Origin: Flammeovirga pectinis | Lineage (GTDB): Bacteria > Bacteroidota > Bacteroidia > Cytophagales > Flammeovirgaceae | NCBI RefSeq assembly: GCF_003970675.1 | Contig: NZ_CP034562.1 | Coordinates: 496,001-560,000 of the forward strand | Length of the DNA stretch: 64,000 nucleotides | Reading direction: 5' to 3' | In this document: positions 53,419-62,708 of the stretch, in pieces | Layout of the letters: every line of letters starts with the position of its first letter | How positions within the stretch are numbered: the first letter of the stretch is position 1 | Position numbers and translations under genes: made by a program | The notes under the pieces: generated by a model | Told to the model about the DNA's origin: nothing | Databases searched by the model: none | What the model saw: only the letters and a program-made list of their open reading frames with translations

Positions 53419-55422
53419 ATGATTAAAGATTGTTCAACAGTTTGGCGTGAATGCCTTGAGATAATTAAGGGTGAAATCTCTGCACAGAGTTTTCATACGT
53501 GGTTTGTTCCTATAAAACCCGTTAAACTGGAAAATAATGTCTTAACAATTGCAGTTCCTAGTCCATTTTTTTATGAGTGGCTTGAAGAGTACTATGTACA
53601 TGTACTTAAAAAAGCAATTGATGCAGTATTAGGACCTACAGGAAAACTAGAATATTCTATTATGATGACTAGAAGACCTAAGAATGCACCTTTTACTGTA
53701 CAAAGAGGGCAACAACAACCGCCTCAAAATCAGGGGTATGATCAATATGGCAATTTGGGTAATAATGGAGGATATTCTCCAAACCCTCAGAATCAGCCAC
53801 AAAATCATCCTCAACAAAATCAAAATACTGGAAACGACCAGGGTAGAGGAATGGGGCAACAACAGCCACCACGTCAAAACCAAGAACCTCAGTTTCCAGA
53901 TCAGCAACAACAACCTCAAGTACCACCTAATAATCCACCGTCGCAACAGCAACCTAATCAAGGTTTTCCACCACAAAATGATAACCTAGGTAATGACTTT
54001 GGAGCGGAAGGGTATAATAATCAATTTAATCAGGAGAATAGAAATAATAATTCTTATCCAGATTTCTTTCAGAGGCAACAACAACAGCAACAAAGAGAAC
54101 AACAAGCTCAGAATTGGAATCAGCAGCAGCAACAATCGCAGCAGTCACCTCCAAATCAAAGGCCTGTTCCTCCTCAAGAAAATAATCAGGATCGTTTTGG
54201 TGCTACACAAAGTAATAGTTATCAAAACCCTCCTCAATACCGTAAAAGTCAATCTCAGCAGCCTCAACAATACCGTTCATCTCAGCAAAAACCAAGAGCA
54301 GAAGAACGCCCTATTCCTAATATGAATAATTCGGGCGATTTTGTAGATCACTTTAGAGTACCTAATGCTCAAGAAAGTAGCTATAGAGAATCGTATTTAA
54401 ACCCAACTTATGTATTCGAAACATTTATTGAGGGAGACTGTAATAGATTAGCAAGATCTGCAGGTATTGCAATTGCAAGAAAACCAGGTGCTACAGCATT
54501 TAACCCATTAGTGGTTTATGGTGGTGTTGGTTTAGGTAAAACACATTTAGCACAAGCAGTAGGTAACGAAGTAAAAAGAACCGACCCGAGTAAATTTGTA
54601 TTGTATGTTTCTTCTGAACAGTTTACAACACAATTTATTGAAGCGCTTAGAAATAATAATGTTCAACAGTTTACAAATTACTATTTACAGGTAGATGTAT
54701 TAATTGTTGACGATATACAATTCTTGGCGAAAAAGGAGAAAACACAAGAAAACTTCTTCCATATTTTTAATCGCCTACACCAAAATGGTAAACAGATTAT
54801 CATGACTTCTGATAGACCTCCTCGTAGTTTAGAGGGGCTAACAGATAGATTATTATCTCGTTTTAAATGGGGATTAACAGCAGATATTCAAAAACCTGAT
54901 TTCGAAACGAGGGTAGCAATTGTAAAGCAAAAACTAATGTCGGAAGGTGTAAATGTACCAGATGATGTTGTGGAGTATTTGTCTTATAATATAGATTCTA
55001 ATATTAGAGAGTTAGAAGGAACATTAGTTTCTTTAGTAGCCAATGCTTCTCTTATGCAAAGAGAGGTGGATTTAGATATGGCTAAAAATGCACTATTAAA
55101 TATTGTACGTAATACTGAGAAAGAAATTACAATTGAATTTATTCAACAAATAGTTTCAGAATATTTCAGTATTTCAGTCGATGAGTTAAAATCTAAGACA
55201 CGTAAAAAAGATATTGCACAGGCACGTCAGATTGCTATGTATTTCTCTAAAGAATATACAAAAGAACCCCTTAAATCTATTGGTAATCAATTTGGTGGTC
55301 GTGATCACAGTACAGTTGTTCATGCTACAAAAGCTGTAACTAAAAGAACAGCTTCTGACGCATTGTACAATAGAATTCTAGAAGAATTATTAGACCAAAT
55401 GAATATAAAAAGTAAAGGTTAA
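53419..55422 (+). CDS. dnaA: Replication initiator DnaA with expanded Q/N-rich linker
   Basis: 667 residues from the ATG at 53419, against the usual ~450-480. Domain I (residues 1-~88) has STVWRECLEIIKGEISAQSFHTWF. Domain II, normally short, fills about residues 90-315 and is extremely rich in Gln, Asn and Pro, including QRQQQQQQREQQ. Domain III follows with Walker A GGVGLGKTH (about residues 367-375), Walker B VLIVDDIQFLA and sensor TSDRPP. Domain IV ends with the DnaA-box-binding signature GGRDHSTVVHA. All functional motifs are intact, so the protein should be active despite the long linker. No DnaA box (TTATNCACA) cluster or dnaN lies in the flanks. Confidence 0.97.
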   Translation: MIKDCSTVWRECLEIIKGEISAQSFHTWFVPIKPVKLENNVLTIAVPSPFFYEWLEEYYVHVLKKAIDAVLGPTGKLEYSIMMTRRPKNAPFTVQRGQQQPPQNQGYDQYGNLGNNGGYSPNPQNQPQNHPQQNQNTGNDQGRGMGQQQPPRQNQEPQFPDQQQQPQVPPNNPPSQQQPNQGFPPQNDNLGNDFGAEGYNNQFNQENRNNNSYPDFFQRQQQQQQREQQAQNWNQQQQQSQQSPPNQRPVPPQENNQDRFGATQSNSYQNPPQYRKSQSQQPQQYRSSQQKPRAEERPIPNMNNSGDFVDHFRVPNAQESSYRESYLNPTYVFETFIEGDCNRLARSAGIAIARKPGATAFNPLVVYGGVGLGKTHLAQAVGNEVKRTDPSKFVLYVSSEQFTTQFIEALRNNNVQQFTNYYLQVDVLIVDDIQFLAKKEKTQENFFHIFNRLHQNGKQIIMTSDRPPRSLEGLTDRLLSRFKWGLTADIQKPDFETRVAIVKQKLMSEGVNVPDDVVEYLSYNIDSNIRELEGTLVSLVANASLMQREVDLDMAKNALLNIVRNTEKEITIEFIQQIVSEYFSISVDELKSKTRKKDIAQARQIAMYFSKEYTKEPLKSIGNQFGGRDHSTVVHATKAVTKRTASDALYNRILEELLDQMNIKSKG

Positions 55423-55467
55423 TAATAACTTTACTTTACGGTTTGATTCTTCTGAGAAGTATTTTTT

Positions 55468-58275
55468 ATCAAACTAAACGCAAAGAGTCTTATCAATTTA
55501 TCAATCAAGCAGAAACTCGCGATTACGCAATTTTTAGCATTAATATTTTTCTTTACAGGGTTTTATTTCGTAGATCTTACTAGGAAAGAATCTTATGAAA
55601 CAGATATTTGGCACGTCGTAGCAAGTGAATCAATTGCTTTAATTGAAACTAACACTCCTAAACAAACAATTTCAGTTTTAGACTCGTCAGAGTTGGTTTC
55701 AGCTATTAAGGTGCTAGATGGTGGAACTACTGCTTTTAGAACTTTAGATAGCCTTTTAGTTATCGCTGACTCAGCAATTCAAAATCAATTTCTTGGTGTT
55801 AAAGGTAAAGTTTATATCTCTGTAAACTCTACAGGAAGTAAGCCTTTTTCATGGTCAGTTTACATCCCAATGGATGAAAGGGTTTATTTAGATCCCTTTT
55901 CTCAACTTACTGCATTAAAAAACAAATCTTATACAAGACAATATAAAGGAGTTGATGTTCATGAATATAAACTAGGGAAGCAATTGCTTAGTGTTTCAAA
56001 AATTAGAAATTTCTTAGTAGCATCTACTGATGCTTTATGGATTGAGGAAGCTATTAGAAATAATGGAGAGAAGTTTTATGACGATTATTACTTTGGTAAT
56101 TTAAATACTAAGCTTTCTAAAGTGTCTTCGGGAAACCAATTACCGGAAGGAGTTAACGTTTGGATTAGACCTTCTTCTGTAGCACATTGGTTTAAAAGAA
56201 TGACTGATTTAGGTACGGAACATCCTTTTCCATCTTTAGAAGAATTTTCTAATGGTATGATGGTGAAAAGTGCAGTGGAACGTCCAAATGAAGTGCGTAT
56301 TTTAAGTTATAATTCATTACCTGAAGATTCTTTCCAGAAGGCTGTATTTTCATCTTTATCTAATAAAAAAGATGAAGTTTATAAATTTATGGTAGATGAT
56401 GTTGCCTTTTATAAACGTTGGAATTCTTCTGAAATTCAGGAGTTCGTAGATAATGCTCACAATTTTGATCCATCAAAAGAAAGAGATATTACAGAAAATC
56501 TGATTCAGACTTTTAAAGAAAAAGGTTTTAATTCTGAAGCTTTTATAAATGAACTGAATGGTGATATTGTCCAAGCTACAATAACAAATGTAGATGGAGG
56601 GCAATGGGAACACTTGTATTTCTTCCAATTAAAAGAGGAAAGGCAATTTGATGAAACTATCAATCAGCTTAGAAAGGATTATGAATATGAAAATTCTGAG
56701 AAAGTAAAATTGATAGGGCGTCATGGTTTTACAATTTATAGATTTCCAATTGCAAACCTAACGAGAGTTGTTGGAGGTGAAAGCTTCTCTGAAAAACATC
56801 AAGCAACTTATTTATTAAGACTAAATAATTTTGTGATAACAGGTGGAGACCTACCAACTTTAACGCAATGGTTAGACGATTGGCTTGCCAAAAGAAGATG
56901 GACAACTCAGAAAAGGTATCAAGTATTAATCAATAAATTAGTCAATACACCTTCAGAAGCTAGTGTAGTTTTTAATGCAGAGTCTTCTTGGGCTGGTATC
57001 CTACATGGGCTTTCTAACACCTATAAATCTTATTTAGAAAAGCATAGGCAACTTATTTTAAGTCTTAATTTTCAAGTTTGGTCATTATCAAAAGATAGGT
57101 TTGAAATAGCAGGGTTGTTTAGTGGTAAACTACGTGAAGATAAACCAAAATCATCTAATAAAATCTTATCAAAAACAATGGGCGATTACCTTCAAATGCC
57201 TCCATTAGTTTATAAAAACTTATATGGAGAGGAAAAAGGGATGGTCTTAATTGATAAAGAAAATGTTTTGGAAGGTTATTCATTTACTGGCGATACGATT
57301 TATTACCACGAATTTGATTCGATAATTCATGCAAAACCAGTTTTAGTTTGGACCAATAATTCTGTTCCTTCACTTTTTATTAGTCAGAACAATCAAGTTT
57401 TACAAATTGATAAAAATGGAGTTTATGTATCAGGTTATCCTGTTCAATTGCCATTTTATTCTCAAGTTGAATTTACAAATTGGTTACCATGGAGAGTGAA
57501 AGGAAGTTCAGAATTATTACAAGATACAGACGGTATAATTCTGGCTACAGATACTTTGGGTAATATTTACGGGTTAGACCGAAAAGGGAATTTAAAAGGA
57601 AATTGGTTACCACAAAAAACACTAGAACGTTTAGTTTTACCTCCTCATAGTTTTGAGGCAAATGGCAAAAACTTTGTAGTTACTTTATCAGAATTAGGTA
57701 AACTTATTGTGTTCACAGAATTAGGTGAATATGTAAATGGATTTCCCATGCTTTTTAAAGAAGAAGTTTCGCCTCAATTATTTATTACAGAAGATGCTAC
57801 TTTAGAGAAATCTACAATTACATTTTTGACTAGTATTGGTGATGTAATAGAAGTTAATGGTAGAGGAGAAGTACTAAGGAGAGATAAATTTGGGGACCGA
57901 GCTTATGGAAGATCTTTTGATTTATTGAAAGATGAAGCGAAAGGGAGATCATGGGTGATCATGGAACAAATTCAAGGTAAAGTCACACTACGTGATCGAG
58001 CTGGGAAAATACTTTTTAAGCATAGTTTTAAAGAAGAAACTAAAGCTATTGCACAATATTTTGATTTTGGAATAGATGCAGAAATTGTAGCCATTACTTT
58101 TCCATCTACTCGTAAAACGTATCTATTTTATATCAACGGTAAGCCCTATTTAGAAAAGCCAATCAGAAATGATAATGAAGTGACAATGTTCTATAATTCG
58201 GATATACAAAAGTTTATTTTAATAACATCGTTCCAAAAAACGGCAGAAATACACACAATTGATAGAAGAAACTAG
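55468..58275 (+). CDS. Membrane-anchored propeller-like protein, non-canonical start
   Basis: The frame is open from 55456 to 58275. The first canonical-type start (TTG at 55693) would remove an obvious N-terminal anchor: the in-frame upstream codons read KQKLAITQFLALIFFFTGFYFVDL, a basic flank plus one membrane helix. No ATG, GTG or TTG occurs before it; ATC at 55468 or 55492 is possible, so I mark 55468 as the outer limit (935 residues). Residues after the anchor form a large unrecognised domain (…TGGDLPTLTQWLDDWLAKRRW…, DUF3352-like guess). The C-terminal ~320 residues form blade-like repeats (NNQVLQIDKNGVYVSGYPVQL, GNIYGLDRKGNLKGNWLPQ). It lies 33 bases after dnaA. Function unknown. Confidence 0.7.
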   Translation: MKLNAKSLINLSIKQKLAITQFLALIFFFTGFYFVDLTRKESYETDIWHVVASESIALIETNTPKQTISVLDSSELVSAIKVLDGGTTAFRTLDSLLVIADSAIQNQFLGVKGKVYISVNSTGSKPFSWSVYIPMDERVYLDPFSQLTALKNKSYTRQYKGVDVHEYKLGKQLLSVSKIRNFLVASTDALWIEEAIRNNGEKFYDDYYFGNLNTKLSKVSSGNQLPEGVNVWIRPSSVAHWFKRMTDLGTEHPFPSLEEFSNGMMVKSAVERPNEVRILSYNSLPEDSFQKAVFSSLSNKKDEVYKFMVDDVAFYKRWNSSEIQEFVDNAHNFDPSKERDITENLIQTFKEKGFNSEAFINELNGDIVQATITNVDGGQWEHLYFFQLKEERQFDETINQLRKDYEYENSEKVKLIGRHGFTIYRFPIANLTRVVGGESFSEKHQATYLLRLNNFVITGGDLPTLTQWLDDWLAKRRWTTQKRYQVLINKLVNTPSEASVVFNAESSWAGILHGLSNTYKSYLEKHRQLILSLNFQVWSLSKDRFEIAGLFSGKLREDKPKSSNKILSKTMGDYLQMPPLVYKNLYGEEKGMVLIDKENVLEGYSFTGDTIYYHEFDSIIHAKPVLVWTNNSVPSLFISQNNQVLQIDKNGVYVSGYPVQLPFYSQVEFTNWLPWRVKGSSELLQDTDGIILATDTLGNIYGLDRKGNLKGNWLPQKTLERLVLPPHSFEANGKNFVVTLSELGKLIVFTELGEYVNGFPMLFKEEVSPQLFITEDATLEKSTITFLTSIGDVIEVNGRGEVLRRDKFGDRAYGRSFDLLKDEAKGRSWVIMEQIQGKVTLRDRAGKILFKHSFKEETKAIAQYFDFGIDAEIVAITFPSTRKTYLFYINGKPYLEKPIRNDNEVTMFYNSDIQKFILITSFQKTAEIHTIDRRN

Positions 58276-58325
58276 TTGAAAAACTAAAATACTGTTAATC
58301 TAGACGTAAAGATAAATCTTATGTA

Positions 58326-58333
58326 TATTTTTG
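58326..58333 (+). promoter_or_regulatory. -7 element for lptC operon
   Basis: TATTTTTG fits TAnnTTTG, 37 bases before the lptC ATG. Confidence 0.45.
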
Positions 58334-58370
58334 TAGCGTCAAGTGTTTAGACATAAATCAAAGACAGACA

Positions 58371-58916
58371 ATGATAAAGAAAATATTAATTTTAGCAATC
58401 GTATCAGTAACCCTATTTTCATGTGGTTCTAAGACACGTACGAAAAGAGAAGCAAGAGAAATTGTAATGGGAACAGAAACTCCCGATTTTACTGCTTTTA
58501 ATATTGAAACGGTCCATACAGAAGATGCTATTCCAAAGAATAGATTAAAGGCAAAAGTACAAATGCGTTACAAAAATGGTAACGAGCGTTATCCTGAAGG
58601 AATTGATATTGTTACTTTTGATGAAGAAGATCTTTCAGAAGCATCTCATTTAGTAGCAGATAGTGCAATTTATACGGCTGATAGCACACTTTACACTGTA
58701 TATGGTAATGTTGTACTTGATGATTATAAGAAAGGCCAGAAATTAGAAACAGATACGCTTCATTTCAATAAAGAGAACGGTGATATTTATACTGATGATA
58801 GAGTTCGTATTGCAAAAGAAGGTGAAATCGTTACAGGTAGAGGAATGAGAGCAAATCAGAACAATCCTGACGAATATGAGCTTTTAGATATTGAGGGTAC
58901 AGTATACTCAGACTAG
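58371..58916 (+). CDS. lptC: LPS export protein LptC
   Basis: 181 residues. Lipobox LFSCG (Cys18) suggests a lipoprotein form, as in many Bacteroidota. The body is an OstA/LptA-like beta-jellyroll (ASHLVADSAIYTADSTLYTVYGNVVLDDYKKGQKLETDTLHFNKENGDIYTDDRVRIAKEG), which is the LptC pattern of repeated 'V.....A.Y......Y...G.V'. It passes LPS from the LptBFG transporter to the periplasmic bridge. It is first in a four-gene run with two tiny membrane proteins and an exported protein; lptA/B are not adjacent. Confidence 0.9.
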   Translation: MIKKILILAIVSVTLFSCGSKTRTKREAREIVMGTETPDFTAFNIETVHTEDAIPKNRLKAKVQMRYKNGNERYPEGIDIVTFDEEDLSEASHLVADSAIYTADSTLYTVYGNVVLDDYKKGQKLETDTLHFNKENGDIYTDDRVRIAKEGEIVTGRGMRANQNNPDEYELLDIEGTVYSD

Positions 58917-58930
58917 TCGTTTTTATAGAT

Positions 58931-59137
58931 ATGAAAATTACATTATTGGTGGCACTTGGTGCTGCCTTTTTCATTATTGGGGTACACCAATCTTTTTATT
59001 TTGGTATTCCAACTAGTTATTGGTTATTTATGCTTTCAGGAGCATGCTTTTTAGGTATTCAATACATTAAAAAACTCGAAGAGCAAAAAAAAGATGTTTC
59101 ATCTTCTTCTAAATCAACTACTAAGAAAAAGAAATAA
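58931..59137 (+). CDS. Small membrane protein after lptC, with basic tail
   Basis: 68 residues with two membrane helices (LLVALGAAFFIIGVHQSFYF and SYWLFMLSGACFLGIQYI) and a cytoplasmic tail KKLEEQKKDVSSSSKSTTKKKK. No known family. It lies 14 bases after lptC and its stop codon overlaps the next start (TAATG), so it is translated in the operon. Confidence 0.75.
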   Translation: MKITLLVALGAAFFIIGVHQSFYFGIPTSYWLFMLSGACFLGIQYIKKLEEQKKDVSSSSKSTTKKKK

Positions 59138-59334
59138 TGACTTTAAAAACAATCAAACGCGAGGCAAAATTCTTCTTATTTTTTGTGATAGGATACCTTC
59201 CTGTATTTTTCGGGATAATGTATGTAATCAAAGAAGAACCTCAATCAGGTTATTTCTTTCAAGGAATGATTGTAGCTTTTATAGTTACTTACATTACAAG
59301 ATCGATATATTTGATTATGAAAAACATGGAATAA
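59137..59334 (+). CDS. Small membrane protein, second in lptC operon
   Basis: 65 residues with two helices (KFFLFFVIGYLPVFFGIMYVI and QGMIVAFIVTYITRSIYLIM) and no signal peptide. Its ATG shares a base with the previous stop. No family recognised. Together with its neighbour it may form a small integral-membrane pair. Confidence 0.75.
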   Translation: MTLKTIKREAKFFLFFVIGYLPVFFGIMYVIKEEPQSGYFFQGMIVAFIVTYITRSIYLIMKNME

Positions 59335-59341
59335 TACTTTA

Positions 59342-60112
59342 TTGAAAAAGCTATTTATACCCCTAATTATTTTTACATCATCATTAATTAGTTTGGCACA
59401 AGATGTAATTATAAAAGAGAAAAGATCTATTGATTTTTCTCTTTCAATTGATGAGACTCGAGAGAGGTCAGTTTTTGTATATGGAGCATTATATACAGAA
59501 AACGGAAAGCCTATTACACCATCTACAGCTAGTTTTTCTGAAGATAAAGCATGCTTTGATTCATTTGTAACTCCTGATTTTGAGGTTGGAGAATACAAGA
59601 TGTTATCTCGTTCTGTATATTTTATAGAAAAACCAATTAACTTCTTTAGCGATTCATTATTGCTTTGTGTTCCTTACTTGCAAAAAACATTTCCCTCTTA
59701 TACTATCACAGAAGTTAAACCTAAAAGCTATAAAGCTGAAGGAACTACAATGGCTCCATCATTTACTTTTTCAGAGGAAGTGATCAACCCATTGGAAGTT
59801 GAGGATGAGTACAAACAAAAAATTCTTGATAATTATGGAGAGTTAGAAATTGGTGGAGTAGTTTATTACCCTAATAAAATGAGCTACAGATCTTGCAAAG
59901 AATTTTCGAGAGTTATGATGCGTAAAACAAATGCATATACAGTTGTAGTGAAGTTTTATTATCAGTTAAATTCATCAAAGAGTATTGTACAGGAATACAC
60001 TATTAGTGGTATGTACAATTTACCACCTTCTTTTGTTGGAGGAGGAGGACTTCTTTTAGCGAAAGTGAAAGAAAACGTTTTAGAAGTGTCAAAAGACATC
60101 AATGAATTGTAA
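59342..60112 (+). CDS. Exported protein of lptC operon, unknown
   Basis: 256 residues from a TTG start 7 bases after the previous stop. The start is supported by the signal peptide KKLFIPLIIFTSSLISLAQ that directly follows; no ATG alternative gives one. The mature part has a beta-rich look (VFVYGALYTENGKPIT, GELEIGGVVYYPNKMSYRSCKEF, AYTVVVKFYYQLNSSKSIVQEYTISGMYNL) and a GGGG near the C-terminus. Unknown family. Confidence 0.7.
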   Translation: MKKLFIPLIIFTSSLISLAQDVIIKEKRSIDFSLSIDETRERSVFVYGALYTENGKPITPSTASFSEDKACFDSFVTPDFEVGEYKMLSRSVYFIEKPINFFSDSLLLCVPYLQKTFPSYTITEVKPKSYKAEGTTMAPSFTFSEEVINPLEVEDEYKQKILDNYGELEIGGVVYYPNKMSYRSCKEFSRVMMRKTNAYTVVVKFYYQLNSSKSIVQEYTISGMYNLPPSFVGGGGLLLAKVKENVLEVSKDINEL

Positions 60113-60287
60113 CTTTCTATTATAATACTAAAATTAATAGCCTATTTAATTGCTTTACTTCTTTGTAGCGTTTAACTTTTACTTATGTAACACTATAGTT
60201 AAGCGTGTATGCTTCTATATTAACCTTAGCCTCTTATCATTTTTTATAAATGATGTGATAACTAATTAGAAATACTTCAATATATCC

Positions 60288-62384
60288 ATGAACGGACTTT
60301 ATATAGAATACTCTTGGTGGTGGATGTTTTTTGGCATCCTAAGTTGTGCTTTAGCTACTTATTTTTTTTACACAAAGAAACAGGTTTGGTCTATTTCTAT
60401 AAATAGGATACTTATTCTATTAAGATTTTCTGTACTTTCAGTAGTAATTTTTTTACTATTAGACCCTATGTTTAAAAGCATAGAAAGGTATTTCGAAAAG
60501 CCTATTATTTCTTTTGTGATCGATAATTCTGAGTCGATGAAGGCTACTGTTACTAAAGAGAATTTAAATAATCTTTTAGAATCATTAGTTAAGACAGCAG
60601 ATAGAATTAAAGAAGAAGGGTACGACACTAAATTCTATAATCTAGCAGGTGATAAAATTGAAGAAAATGATTTAGCTTCTTTAGAATTCGATTACAAGGT
60701 GACAAACATAAGTAAATCAATTCAAAAATTAGAAGAAGTAAACGAACATGAAAACCTTGCTGGAATTACATTAGTTACTGATGGTATTTTTAATCAAGGT
60801 TTCTCTCCTTTATTTGTACCTTCTGTAGTACCAATTTATACGGTTGGTATTGGAGATACAATTCCACAAATAGACTTACAAGTAAAAGAAGTTTACGCCA
60901 ATAAGATTGCTTATTTAGGGAATAAATTTCCTGTAATTGCAGAAATAGTAAACGAAGGTTTCATGGGGAAAGAAGTAGAAGTTACTTTATCCTCAAGAGG
61001 AAGAAAAATTGCTAAAAAGCGCTACAAAATAAATAGTGAAAAAGGGTTTGAGCAAGTTAAATTTACTGTTGATGCTAAGAAAAAAGGCTATCAGAAATTT
61101 ACAGTAAGTGCAAAAGCATTAGATGGTGAATTTTCTACGGAAAACAATACGAAATCAATTTATATTGAAGTGATTGAAGGGAAGGAAAAGATTCTATTAG
61201 TAGCAAATGCACCTCACCCAGATATTAAGGCTATACGTGCAGGCATAGAAAGTAATAAGAACTACGAATTACACGTATATATCCCTGGAATTAAACTTAA
61301 AAACGGTAAGGGGTATGATAAAAACTCTAAGTACGATTTAGTTATTTTACACGAATACCCTAATGTAAAACGTAAAGCAGCCATTTTGCTTAAAGAATTG
61401 GCTAAAAAACAGATTCCATTTTGGTATATAGTAGGAGATAGAACAGATATCAATACGTTTAATAAAATGAATTCATTATTAAGCATTGAGGGGTATAGAG
61501 GTCAGAAAGATAAAGTAACAGCTGCTTTCGATACTAAATTTTCATTCTTTACTTTTCCATCAGATAAAAAACAATTGATAGAAAAGATGTCGCCTATTGA
61601 AGTTCCTTTTGGAGAATATAAATTGAAATCAGGTACTGCATTAATGTACCAACAAATAGGAGCAGTAAAAACGTCTAAACCTTTACTGATTCTAGGTGAA
61701 ACTGGAGGTGTAAAATCTGCAGTACTAGTAGGAACTGGTTTATGGAAATGGCGATTGCAAGAGAGTTTTTTACAATCTGATGAGCAAGCTACTGATGAGC
61801 TAATAAGTAAAGTAGTTCAATACTTATCAACAAAAACAGATAAACGTAGATTTCGAGTTAACACAACAAATTCAGAATATTCTGATATTGAAGATGTTGT
61901 TATAGAAACGGAAGTTTACAACGATATATATGAATCTATTTATGGACATACTATAGATTTAGTAGTTAAAAATGAGAAAGGAGAAACAACATCTTTTACT
62001 TATTTAAATTCAGCTCCTTATTTTAAATACCATTTATCTGATTTAGAAGAAGGTGTTTATTCTTTTGTAGCATCGACCGAAATTGATGGAAAAAAAGAAT
62101 ATTCAACAGGGAGTTTTGCAATAAAAGAAATGGCTTTAGAAGCACTTAATCCAACTGCTAATTTTTCTCTATTACGTGGAGTAGCAGATAAATCTGGAGG
62201 GGTATACTATAATGCAGACGATATGAGTGGGCTATCTGATTTATTGGCTACTAACAAAGCAAGTCAGCGAATTCATGCGGAAGAAAAATACAAAGAGTTA
62301 GGTTCTAATATGTGGATCTTAGGCTTGATGTTTATTTTACTTTTTTCTGAATGGATTATCCGTAAGCTACATGGAGGATTTTAA
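60288..62384 (+). CDS. VWA-domain membrane protein
   Basis: 698 residues. Two N-terminal helices (WWMFFGILSCALATYFFY and LLRFSVLSVVIFLLLDPMF) are followed by a von Willebrand A domain with the MIDAS motif DNSES (Asp79, Ser81, Ser83) and the segment GITLVTDGIFNQG. A glutamine-amidotransferase-like or receiver-type region (ILLVANAPHPDIKAIRAGIE ... YDLVILHEYP) and an Ig-like part follow, then a C-terminal helix near residue 680. This is the BatA-like arrangement common in Bacteroidota; the exact role is unknown. It is 175 bases from the previous gene with no clear terminator between them. Confidence 0.82.
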   Translation: MNGLYIEYSWWWMFFGILSCALATYFFYTKKQVWSISINRILILLRFSVLSVVIFLLLDPMFKSIERYFEKPIISFVIDNSESMKATVTKENLNNLLESLVKTADRIKEEGYDTKFYNLAGDKIEENDLASLEFDYKVTNISKSIQKLEEVNEHENLAGITLVTDGIFNQGFSPLFVPSVVPIYTVGIGDTIPQIDLQVKEVYANKIAYLGNKFPVIAEIVNEGFMGKEVEVTLSSRGRKIAKKRYKINSEKGFEQVKFTVDAKKKGYQKFTVSAKALDGEFSTENNTKSIYIEVIEGKEKILLVANAPHPDIKAIRAGIESNKNYELHVYIPGIKLKNGKGYDKNSKYDLVILHEYPNVKRKAAILLKELAKKQIPFWYIVGDRTDINTFNKMNSLLSIEGYRGQKDKVTAAFDTKFSFFTFPSDKKQLIEKMSPIEVPFGEYKLKSGTALMYQQIGAVKTSKPLLILGETGGVKSAVLVGTGLWKWRLQESFLQSDEQATDELISKVVQYLSTKTDKRRFRVNTTNSEYSDIEDVVIETEVYNDIYESIYGHTIDLVVKNEKGETTSFTYLNSAPYFKYHLSDLEEGVYSFVASTEIDGKKEYSTGSFAIKEMALEALNPTANFSLLRGVADKSGGVYYNADDMSGLSDLLATNKASQRIHAEEKYKELGSNMWILGLMFILLFSEWIIRKLHGGF

Positions 62385-62505
62385 TTTGTAGTACTTGTAA
62401 TACTAAATAGTTTACAAAAAGGTATAGAATGTATTAATTAGTGTGAATTGTACATTATAACTGGTAGTAATCTAATAAAACAGTAGAATTTATAAAGTAA
62501 ACATC

Positions 62506-62513
62506 TACATTTG
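62506..62513 (+). promoter_or_regulatory. -7 element for the last gene
   Basis: TACATTTG, a full consensus match. Transcription would start near 62520, leaving a leader of ~190 bases before the ATG at 62709, unusually long for this window. Confidence 0.55.
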
Positions 62514-62532
62514 CAGAGAATAGCAAAAACCT

Positions 62533-62592
62533 TTTCAAGGGAACTTGAAACCACATTTACACTATCCAATTACTTTTTTAATAAAAGTAATT
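62533..62592 (+). promoter_or_regulatory. Two hairpins in the long 5' leader
   Basis: TTTCAAG (62533-62539) pairs with CTTGAAA around a GGAA (GNRA-type) tetraloop. AATTACTTTT (62568-62577) pairs perfectly with AAAAGTAATT (62583-62592). Neither is followed by a T run, so they are not ordinary terminators. They lie in the 324-bp gap 62385-62708. Confidence 0.45.
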
Positions 62593-62708
62593 TCAGTTAC
62601 TCATTCAAATTGAAAAATTGAAATTATCTAAGATATACTATAGTAGATAGTTGTAAATTTATAGACATATATTTTAAACACATTATAAAAGAATTTCTTT
62701 AATTTATT

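Noticed and set aside
53647-54325. Several overlapping frames on both strands inside dnaA
   Set aside because: They arise from the CAA/CAG-rich linker repeats; dnaA's frame is intact through them and no own start or promoter signal was seen.
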